A DNA stretch of 6,008 nucleotides from the NCBI GenBank assembly GCA_947258735.1, contig CAMYJJ010000176.1:1-6008 (forward strand). The letters run 5' to 3'. The position numbers and the translations under genes were made by a program. The notes beneath the pieces were generated by a model. The model ran no database searches. It saw only the letters and a program-made list of their open reading frames with translations, and had not been told where the DNA came from. Positions 1 to 5,160 of the stretch are shown one piece after another; positions within the stretch are counted from its first letter, which is position 1, and each line of letters starts with the position of its first letter. Source of the DNA: Thermodesulfovibrionia bacterium. Its GTDB lineage: Bacteria; Nitrospirota; Thermodesulfovibrionia; UBA6902.

Positions 1-225
1 GCTAAAAGTGTACGTATTTTTGGTTCAGTTGCTCGTGGAGAAGATAGGCCAGAGAGCGACCTTGATATAATTGTGGAGATGGAAAAGGGGACTGATCTCC
101 TTGATATTATTGCCATAAAGCAAGACATCGAAGAACTTCTCGGATGCAAGGTTGATTTGCTTACAGAGACGTCTATTAGCCCGTATATCCGGGATAAAGT
201 GTTAGGAGAGGCCATTACTCTTTGA
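1..225 (+). CDS. mntA: MntA-type minimal nucleotidyltransferase antitoxin, 5' end missing
   Basis: This is the antitoxin of a HEPN/MNT (HepT–MntA) type VII toxin–antitoxin pair. Characterised members transfer AMP from ATP onto a tyrosine of the HepT toxin and so inactivate it. The frame is open from base 1 to the TGA at 223–225, giving 74 visible residues. The family usually has about 100–140 residues, so the N-terminal helix and first strand lie outside the window. The diagnostic GSX10DXD motif is intact: G8-S9, then D20 and D22 of the visible peptide, with R12-G13 in the usual place. A third acidic residue, D52 in KVDLLTE, sits where the family has its third metal ligand. The tail (SPYIRDKVLGEAITL) is also typical. 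The stop overlaps the hepT start by four bases (222–225). I am confident of the family. AMPylation activity is inferred from homologues. Confidence 0.9.
   Translation, partial: AKSVRIFGSVARGEDRPESDLDIIVEMEKGTDLLDIIAIKQDIEELLGCKVDLLTETSISPYIRDKVLGEAITL
204..211 (+). promoter_or_regulatory. Purine-rich ribosome binding site for hepT
   Basis: AGGAGAGG lies inside the 3' end of mntA, 10 bases before the TTG at 222. It is the only good Shine-Dalgarno match near the hepT start. It supports TTG 222 as the true start rather than an internal ATG, and it suggests that hepT translation is coupled to translation of the antitoxin gene. Confidence 0.55.
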
Positions 226-554
226 AAGATAACAACCTGTACCTCAGGCATATCCTTGATGCAATAATAAAAATTGATGATTATGTTGCTGTTGGATACG
301 AGACATTCATGTCTGAGTCACACTGGCAGGATGCAGTAATAAGACAATTGGAAATTATAGGGGAAGCCACAAAAAATATGACGGATGAATTAAAGTTTCA
401 ATATCCAGCCACACCATGGAAGCGTATAGCTGGTCTTAGAGATATACTAATACATAATTACATGGGGGTGGATATTAGTGCTGTCTGGGAGATAACTCAG
501 AAAAACCTTCCTGCTCTTAAAAGGCAAATTCAGGACATCCTGTCAAAGCAATAA
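222..554 (+). CDS. hepT: HepT-like HEPN-domain RNase toxin
   Basis: This 110-residue protein is the toxin partner of the preceding MntA. HEPN toxins are all-helical, metal-independent RNases that act as dimers in the cytoplasm; a cyanobacterial member has been reported to trim nucleotides from tRNA 3' ends. The RX4HXY active-site motif is intact as R73-D-I-L-I-H78-N-Y80, and Y80 is the position that MntA AMPylates in studied pairs. GEATKNM at 47–53 and the PATPWKRIAGLRD stretch (62–74) are also typical of the family (DUF86). The TTG start at 222 is chosen because MKDNNLYLRHILDAI matches the usual N-terminus, a purine-rich site precedes it, and it overlaps the mntA stop. Length and motifs indicate an intact, active toxin. 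The stop is 18 bases from the miaB start, so read-through into miaB is likely. The tRNA target is inferred from the family. Confidence 0.9.
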   Translation: MKDNNLYLRHILDAIIKIDDYVAVGYETFMSESHWQDAVIRQLEIIGEATKNMTDELKFQYPATPWKRIAGLRDILIHNYMGVDISAVWEITQKNLPALKRQIQDILSKQ

Positions 555-572
555 TTCAATACTGGGCATTTT

Positions 573-1937
573 ATGACTAAAAAGTACCACATATGGACTT
601 CCGGCTGCCAGATGAATGTCCATGACTCTGAAAAGATGGCAGGCATTTTAGCAGAATCAGGATGTTCACCGTCCGATGATTTCAATAATGCAGATGTTAT
701 TGTATTGAATACCTGCAGTATAAGGGAAAAAGCAGAGCAAAAATTTTACAGCAAGCTTGGCAGACTGAAGAATATAAAGAAGGATAGACCTGAGCTTAAG
801 ATAGCGGTAGCAGGGTGTATCGCCCAGCAGAGGGGAAAGTCGCTTTTTAAACAGTTTCCCTATGTCGATTTCATTTTCGGTCCTAATAATATTGACAGTG
901 TTCAGGAATGGATAAAAGATAGAGTAAAGATAACAGAACAAATAACACAGACGACAGATGTTAAAAAACAGATAACAAATAACGAGTCACGAATCACGGC
1001 TTTAAAGGAAAATCCGGATTACCACCAAAAAATCCTGCCGGTAAAGAGGGAAGGGCAGGTGAGGGCGTGGGTCTCCATAATGTATGGCTGTGACAACTAT
1101 TGTGCGTATTGCGTGGTTCCTTACACAAGGGGCAGGGAGCGGAGCAGGCCGAGCCAGGACATAATTACTGAACTGACAACTTTGGCCAATGAAGGGTTCA
1201 GTGAAGTAACGCTGCTTGGTCAGAATGTAAATTCGTATGGTAAAAATATATCAGAAAATATAGATTTCCCTGAATTACTGAAAGCATTACATGACGTTGC
1301 TAACATCAAGAGAATTCGTTTTGTCACCTCCCATCCAAAGGACCTGTCGGAGTCATTAATTGAATCCATGAAAGAGTTGCCAAAAATATGCAGGCATATT
1401 CATCTGCCTTTGCAGGCAGGTTCAGACAGGGTGCTCTCCCTTATGAACCGCGGATATACGTACAGTGATTATATGCAAAAGGTCACCAGGTTAAGAGAGG
1501 CCATTCCGGATATTGCCATCACTTCTGACATCATTGTTGGTTTCCCGGGAGAGATGGATACTGACTTTCAGATGACCCTGCATGCACTGGAAGAGATACA
1601 GTATGACGGGATCTTTGCATTTAAATATTCAAAAAGGCCCGGCACCAAAGCCCTTGATCTGCCGGACCATGTTGATGAAGAGATGAAGTCTGCAAGGCTG
1701 GAAAAGGTCCTGAAATTACAGGAAGAGATTACATTTAAGAAAAACAGGGGCCTTGAGGGTAAAGTACTAGAAGTGCTAGTTGAGAGTATCAACGAGTCGG
1801 ACTACTCGCAGCTGACCGGGAGAACCGGACAGAACAAAATAGTCCACTTTAGAGGTGATGCAGAAGATATTGGCAGGCTTATGAACGTTAAAATCCTGAG
1901 AGCAATGCAGCATTCATTATATGGTGAAACAGTTTAA
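573..1937 (+). CDS. miaB: MiaB, tRNA-i6A37 methylthiotransferase (radical SAM)
   Basis: This cytoplasmic two-cluster iron–sulfur enzyme converts i6A37 to ms2i6A37 in tRNAs that read UNN codons. It has 454 residues, close to the usual 440–475. The N-terminal MTTase domain (about 1–115) has the three cysteines of the auxiliary cluster, C12 (SGCQMN), C48 (LNTCSIREKAEQK) and C82 (AGCIAQQ). The radical SAM domain (about 160–385) has C173-X3-C177-X2-C180 in YGCDNYCAYCVVPYTRGRE, a run that points to MiaB rather than MtaB or RimO. LLGQNVNSYG, HLPLQAGSD and DIIVGFPGE are conserved core segments. A TRAM RNA-binding domain ends the protein (about 392–454). The start ATG 573 gives the standard N-terminus, but the Shine-Dalgarno is poor. 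The linker between the first two domains (about 115–160) is longer than in E. coli MiaB and looks repeat-derived. The gene probably shares a transcript with mntA–hepT. Confidence 0.96.
   Translation: MTKKYHIWTSGCQMNVHDSEKMAGILAESGCSPSDDFNNADVIVLNTCSIREKAEQKFYSKLGRLKNIKKDRPELKIAVAGCIAQQRGKSLFKQFPYVDFIFGPNNIDSVQEWIKDRVKITEQITQTTDVKKQITNNESRITALKENPDYHQKILPVKREGQVRAWVSIMYGCDNYCAYCVVPYTRGRERSRPSQDIITELTTLANEGFSEVTLLGQNVNSYGKNISENIDFPELLKALHDVANIKRIRFVTSHPKDLSESLIESMKELPKICRHIHLPLQAGSDRVLSLMNRGYTYSDYMQKVTRLREAIPDIAITSDIIVGFPGEMDTDFQMTLHALEEIQYDGIFAFKYSKRPGTKALDLPDHVDEEMKSARLEKVLKLQEEITFKKNRGLEGKVLEVLVESINESDYSQLTGRTGQNKIVHFRGDAEDIGRLMNVKILRAMQHSLYGETV
928..997 (+). repeat. Diverged short direct repeats inside the miaB linker
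   Basis: ACAAATAAC occurs at 938–946 and again 37 bases on at 975–983, and AGATAACA occurs at 928–935 and 970–977. Directly after the second copy come two 7-base units, GAGTCAC (984–990) and GAATCAC (991–997). In frame they encode ITNNESRIT (residues 134–142). The stretch lies wholly within the poorly conserved segment joining the MTTase and radical SAM domains, and the reading frame is kept. The composition and the heptamer pattern resemble an intergenic-type simple repeat captured by the gene. Confidence 0.5.
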
Positions 1938-1970
1938 CACGTGTTTGTGTATAAACTGCCGTTCTTATTT

Positions 1971-2059
1971 TTGTCATGCCCGAAGCCTGTCTGCCGACAG
2001 GCAGGCATCCATAACTTATAAAAATACTAGATTCCCGCCTAAGGACTGCGGGAATGACA
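1971..2059. repeat. Palindromic MITE-like repeat with imperfect terminal inverted repeats
   Basis: The left end TGTCATGCCCGAAG (1972–1985) is an imperfect inverted copy of the right end, whose complement reads TGTCATTCCCGCAG (2046–2059); 12 of 14 bases match. Two strong hairpins sit inside. GCCTGTC/GACAGGC (1985–1991 with 1996–2002) has a 4-base loop, and ATTCCCGC/GCGGGAAT (2031–2038 with 2048–2055) has a 9-base loop. The second hairpin has the ATTCCC-N-GGGAAT form of the dRS3 repeats of Neisseria and of similar intergenic repeats in many metagenomic bacteria. There is no coding capacity, so any movement would need a transposase acting in trans. Its GC-rich hairpins contrast with the AT-rich flanks. 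It could also work as a transcription attenuator or mRNA-stabilising structure between miaB and mtaB, but there is no terminal T-run. Confidence 0.7.
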
Positions 2060-2103
2060 GACAGAGAAACTTAATGTAAACACAAGCACCAGTTAAACAA
2101 TTA

Positions 2104-2130
2104 TTGAACCATCTTTGAACTATATTGAAC
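2104..2130 (+). promoter_or_regulatory. Three TTGAAC direct repeats before mtaB, possible operator
   Basis: TTGAAC occurs at 2104–2109, 2115–2120 and 2125–2130, with starts 11 and 10 bases apart, close to one helical turn each. The last copy ends 8 bases before the preferred mtaB ATG (2139). Regular spacing in a non-coding leader is suggestive of a protein-binding array, but no known regulator with this site is recognised. The AT-rich composition makes chance a real alternative. Confidence 0.25.
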
Positions 2131-2138
2131 AATGTAAC

Positions 2139-3422
2139 ATGAAAATATCTATCCAGACATTAGGCTGCAAGGTAAACCAGGCAGAGAGCGCATCAATAGC
2201 GGGAAACCTCATGAACCACAATTATGAGGTGGTGACGCATGTTGATGGTTCTGATATATGTATTATCAATACCTGCACAGTAACGGCAAAAAGTGATCAG
2301 CAATCCAGACAGCTGATACGAAAAGCTGCCAGATCAGGGGCAAGGGTCATTGTTACAGGCTGCTATGCACAGGTTGGAGCTGATGATCTAAAGAGTATTG
2401 ATGGAGTAACCCATGTTCTTGGTAATGCAGAAAAGAGTGATATAGCCAAAATCATCAACGGATTAAATGGGTGCAGAGAACACTCCACGGTAAAAGTGAT
2501 GGGACCTGATGTTCCCCTATTACAGGAACCGTATCACTCAACCCGCTCAAGGGCATTTCTCAAGATACAGGATGGCTGCAACAGATCCTGCTCTTATTGC
2601 GCAGTCAGGAAAGCAAGGGGAAGGAGCCGCAGCCTGCAAATTGAGGATGTGATAAAGAGTGCTTTACAAATGGAAAGGGATGGATACAGGGAAATAATTC
2701 TCACAGGAGTGCATATTGGAAGTTACGGGCTTGATCTAAGCCCCAAAAGCTCACTAACTGAAGTAGTGCATGAACTTTCTGATGTCTGTCCGGAAACAAG
2801 GTTTCGAATAAGTTCTCTTGAGCCGTCAGAAATTAAAAGTGAATTGCTGGCACTGTTAAAAAGAAAAAATATTTGCAATCATCTCCATATTCCATTACAG
2901 AGCGGCTCAGATAAAATACTCAACTCAATGAAGAGGGGATACAGTGTCTCAGCTTTTTCACAGGTTATCAACAAAATAATGCACACATATCCGGATATTT
3001 CTATCGGGACTGATTTAATCGTTGGATTTCCGGGTGAAACAGAACAAGACTTTAACCATACGATGAGCTTTGTAGATGAAATGCCCTTTAGTTATTTGCA
3101 TGTTTTTCCGTACTCCAGAAGACCTGATACACCGGCCAGTGTTTTGGAAGGACATGTAGGGGAAGATATAAAAAGTCTTCGTGTAAAAAAGGTCATGGAA
3201 TTAGGTAAAATTAAAAAAAATTACTATGTTAAAAAGCATCTTTGCTCAACACTTAATGTAATAGTTGAAAATAAAGCCGCAACACATCATTATTACAAGG
3301 CAATATCTGATAATTATCTGAAGGTACTGGTCAAGGGTGATGGAATAAAACCGGGCCAGAGGCGTGATATTTTAGTCAAAGACATCGATGGAACTGATCT
3401 GATAGCGCAAGCCCTCGATTAA
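2139..3422 (+). CDS. mtaB: MtaB, tRNA-t6A37 methylthiotransferase (radical SAM)
   Basis: This YqeV/MtaB-type enzyme converts t6A37 to ms2t6A37 in tRNAs that read ANN codons, using SAM, a radical SAM cluster and an auxiliary iron–sulfur cluster in the cytoplasm. The signature TLGCKVNQAES near the N-terminus separates MtaB from MiaB (GCQMN). With the ATG at 2139 the protein has 427 residues, near the family norm. The auxiliary-cluster cysteines are C10, C46 (INTCTVTAKSDQQSR) and C75 (TGCYAQ). The radical SAM cysteines are C147-X3-C151-X2-C154 (DGCNRSCSYCAVRKARGRSRS). LTGVHIGSYG, HIPLQSGSD and DLIVGFPGE follow in order. The C-terminal TRAM-like region (about 365–425) is weakly conserved. A TTG at 2115 would add eight residues (MNYIEQCN), but it falls in a repeated TTGAAC leader, and the ATG gives the usual N-terminus MKISIQTLGC. 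Neither start has a clear Shine-Dalgarno. The gene follows miaB across a repeat element. Confidence 0.95.
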   Translation: MKISIQTLGCKVNQAESASIAGNLMNHNYEVVTHVDGSDICIINTCTVTAKSDQQSRQLIRKAARSGARVIVTGCYAQVGADDLKSIDGVTHVLGNAEKSDIAKIINGLNGCREHSTVKVMGPDVPLLQEPYHSTRSRAFLKIQDGCNRSCSYCAVRKARGRSRSLQIEDVIKSALQMERDGYREIILTGVHIGSYGLDLSPKSSLTEVVHELSDVCPETRFRISSLEPSEIKSELLALLKRKNICNHLHIPLQSGSDKILNSMKRGYSVSAFSQVINKIMHTYPDISIGTDLIVGFPGETEQDFNHTMSFVDEMPFSYLHVFPYSRRPDTPASVLEGHVGEDIKSLRVKKVMELGKIKKNYYVKKHLCSTLNVIVENKAATHHYYKAISDNYLKVLVKGDGIKPGQRRDILVKDIDGTDLIAQALD

Positions 3423-3586
3423 TATAAATACTGCTTAACTTATTGAATTATAACCGTTTTTAATCTGCCTAAATATTGTGCAATCCTTGCAATTCCACTA
3501 TTCAAAGCACCTTGGAGAGGGGGTATCAATGTGTTTACACATATTCTCAACAAAACTACGCCATATCCAATGTCTGATAAGATATA
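3423..3586. other. Convergent intergenic gap, no clear gene or terminator
   Basis: This 164-base AT-rich stretch separates the ends of mtaB (+) and the tRNA nucleotidyltransferase gene (-). I see only short weak hairpins: TGCAA-TCC-TTGCA (3479–3491) and ATGTG-TTTA-CACAT (3529–3542). Neither is followed by a proper T-run, so no intrinsic terminator is called. No convincing ORF or RNA gene is visible. Confidence 0.5.
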
Positions 3587-4840
3587 TTATGTTAAATTAG
3601 ATCTTATGTAGGACATAAACTGTTTTTTTGTCCTCAGTTTTCCCATGAACCATTTCCTGCAGATCTCCTCCTTTATACGGCCGACCTGTTCTCCTTTGTC
3701 AATATTCAGCTCATTCTGAATATCATTACCGGTAATCACATTTTTCATTTTAAATCTCTTCAGGTCACGGGACATGATTAAATATTTCAGGCTAATGTCA
3801 TTCCTCAGCATTGAAATGATTAACCCTGCTTCCTCGCTGCTACTCCCAGCCTCTGTAAAAATTTCATATAATGCTTTTTTTGTTAATCTGCGACCAGAGA
3901 GTCTCAGAGCATGATGAATTGAATTGATCCGCTTCTCGATATCATTGCTTAGGCTCAGGCGTTTATCAAATATACGTTTGCCTGAGTCATTATACGTTAA
4001 TAACGCTATATTGATGAGACAATATCCGTTCACGCCCTGGTTGTATTGTTCATTAAATAATGTATTTAATTGTAATGAGTTATATAGATCTGAATGCCTT
4101 GATCGTATCCTTGCTATAAACTGATCTGCATTATGTAATATAGTTATATTATTTATTAAAATTAAACTGTTCAGACTTAGTATCTCACTTAACACCTTAT
4201 GTTTAAATGCGGATTTTATATAATGAGTAACGTTATGTATGGACAGTAATTTAATAAACTCATCGGTAATTCTCTCTTTAGCAACCGTCTGTAATTTACC
4301 TGCATTTTTTTTGCAGAGCGCCAGTGTCTCGTTATATATATTGAACTTCAGCTCTGCAGCTATCCTGAAGGCCCTGAGGCACCTCAATGGATCATCATGC
4401 AAGCTCTTTTTATGTGTGACCCTCAATACGCTATTCTTAATATCGCTCACGCCACCGAGGGGGTCTACAAGACCATCTGTAGAAGACCAGGCTATCGCAT
4501 TGATTGTGAAATCTCTTTTGCGAAGATTTGAGTTTATATTTAATCCTAATGGTGTTATATCTATAACTTCTCTCTTATGTGTAATTACCCTGCGTATGTT
4601 ATACCGCGAAATATGTATTACTTTACCTTTACATTGTCTCGCCAGGTCACGGGAAAACGTATCGATATGTCCACCCACAACAAAATCCCTGTCTGCAGGT
4701 TTCCGGTTTATTATGAGGTCACGCACATACCCGCCGACAAGGTAGACGCCATTAATTGGTTGATTAAAGATCCATCTGTTTAACGGATCGGAAAGGACTC
4801 TTTTTCTAATATTCACAGGTATCTGATTAACACTTTTCAT
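3587..4840 (-). CDS. Class II tRNA nucleotidyltransferase / poly(A) polymerase family (CCA-adding type)
   Basis: This 417-residue cytoplasmic enzyme most likely adds or repairs the 3'-terminal CCA (or part of it) on tRNA from CTP and ATP. The head domain shows LVGGYVRDLIINRKPADRDFVV, with the nucleotide-binding GG-X-VRD and the catalytic D50-X-D52. VIDIT at 92–96, RDFTINA (109–115), DPLGGVSD (126–133) and HDDPLRCLRAFRIAAEL (148–164) follow; D149-D150-X2-R153 is the templating EDXXR-type motif with D for E. KERITDE (188–194) closes the neck. The C-terminal GNDIQNELNIDKGEQVGRIKEEI with its KLRTKKQ tail (371–407) is the usual end of CCA enzymes of this class. No HD phosphohydrolase domain is visible. 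Residues about 200–300 are divergent and AT-rich at the DNA level. The ATG at 4838–4840 has no strong Shine-Dalgarno. Sequence alone does not separate CCA-, CC- or A-adding activity, so no symbol is given. Confidence 0.85.
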   Translation of the reverse strand: MKSVNQIPVNIRKRVLSDPLNRWIFNQPINGVYLVGGYVRDLIINRKPADRDFVVGGHIDTFSRDLARQCKGKVIHISRYNIRRVITHKREVIDITPLGLNINSNLRKRDFTINAIAWSSTDGLVDPLGGVSDIKNSVLRVTHKKSLHDDPLRCLRAFRIAAELKFNIYNETLALCKKNAGKLQTVAKERITDEFIKLLSIHNVTHYIKSAFKHKVLSEILSLNSLILINNITILHNADQFIARIRSRHSDLYNSLQLNTLFNEQYNQGVNGYCLINIALLTYNDSGKRIFDKRLSLSNDIEKRINSIHHALRLSGRRLTKKALYEIFTEAGSSSEEAGLIISMLRNDISLKYLIMSRDLKRFKMKNVITGNDIQNELNIDKGEQVGRIKEEICRKWFMGKLRTKKQFMSYIRSNLT

Positions 4841-5160
4841 GTTAACTCAATAATACACTAAGAAATGACTGGATGTGTGATGTTGAAAACCTGCGGCTGA
4901 TAAAAGAGTTCGTTCAGTTAACTGCGTATTCTGCTATGAAGATGCAATCAGAGTGATAATCGCAGCATCTGAACTCCATTGCTTCTTCTACATAGGTGGA
5001 TTCAAGAGGGAAATTGTGCATATAAATATCGCCGTTATCCATGTTTTCCTGTATGATAACCTTATATTCCATTGCCCTATTTATATCGACATAAAGGCAG
5101 GAAAACTTTAATGCACAGGGATGGATTATTTTATGACAGGAACAAAGGCAGGCTGGCCCT
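4841..5160. other. 320-base stretch between tRNA nucleotidyltransferase gene and pheT
   Basis: Most of this stretch is taken up by the small - strand ORF at 4914–5072. The 88 bases between pheT and that ORF (5073–5160) show no clear terminator. The 73 bases after it (4841–4913) show no hairpin with a T-run and no strong promoter, so the - strand genes could be one transcript. A perfect 10-base palindrome, CAGTTAACTG (4915–4924), covers the end of the small ORF, and its GTTAAC core recurs at 4841–4846 directly before the nucleotidyltransferase ATG. No tRNA or other RNA gene is recognisable. Confidence 0.5.
4914..5072 (-). CDS. Small acidic cysteine-containing protein of unknown function
   Basis: I do not recognise this 52-residue ORF. 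It starts MEYKVIIQENMDNGD and stops at TGA (4914–4916). Eleven residues are Asp or Glu against one Lys and one Arg, so it is strongly acidic. A compact CCDYHSDC run at 36–43 places three cysteines (C36, C37, C43) with His40 and two Asp residues, which could bind metal. There is no signal peptide or membrane segment. ATG 5072 has AGGG only two bases upstream, too close to be ideal. The internal ATG at codon 11 (5040–5042) has AGGA four bases upstream and would give a 42-residue product. The frame stays open upstream into pheT but has no earlier start. It lies on the same strand as pheT (88 bases upstream) and the nucleotidyltransferase gene (73 bases downstream), so co-transcription is plausible. 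Chance or a gene remnant cannot be excluded. Confidence 0.45.
   Translation of the reverse strand: MEYKVIIQENMDNGDIYMHNFPLESTYVEEAMEFRCCDYHSDCIFIAEYAVN

Noticed and set aside
666..941. Open frame on the - strand inside miaB (91 codons)
   Set aside because: It is fully antisense to a well-conserved MiaB domain, has low-complexity hydrophobic composition, and resembles no known family.
1568..1792. Open frame on the - strand inside miaB (74 codons)
   Set aside because: It is a serine-rich shadow of the conserved radical SAM and linker region of MiaB, with no independent support.
1985..2055. CRISPR-like repeats in the miaB–mtaB gap
   Set aside because: The two hairpins differ in sequence and there is no repeat–spacer periodicity. 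A MITE-like palindrome explains the structure better.
2115..2138. TTG at 2115 as the mtaB start
   Set aside because: It adds eight residues not typical of the family and lies in a repeated TTGAAC leader without a Shine-Dalgarno. The ATG at 2139 gives the standard N-terminus.
4239..4745. 168-codon + strand frame opposite the tRNA nucleotidyltransferase gene
   Set aside because: It mirrors the conserved catalytic head of the enzyme on the other strand, and its composition is typical of antisense shadows. The + strand frames at 3924–4124 and 4577–4783 are rejected for the same reason.
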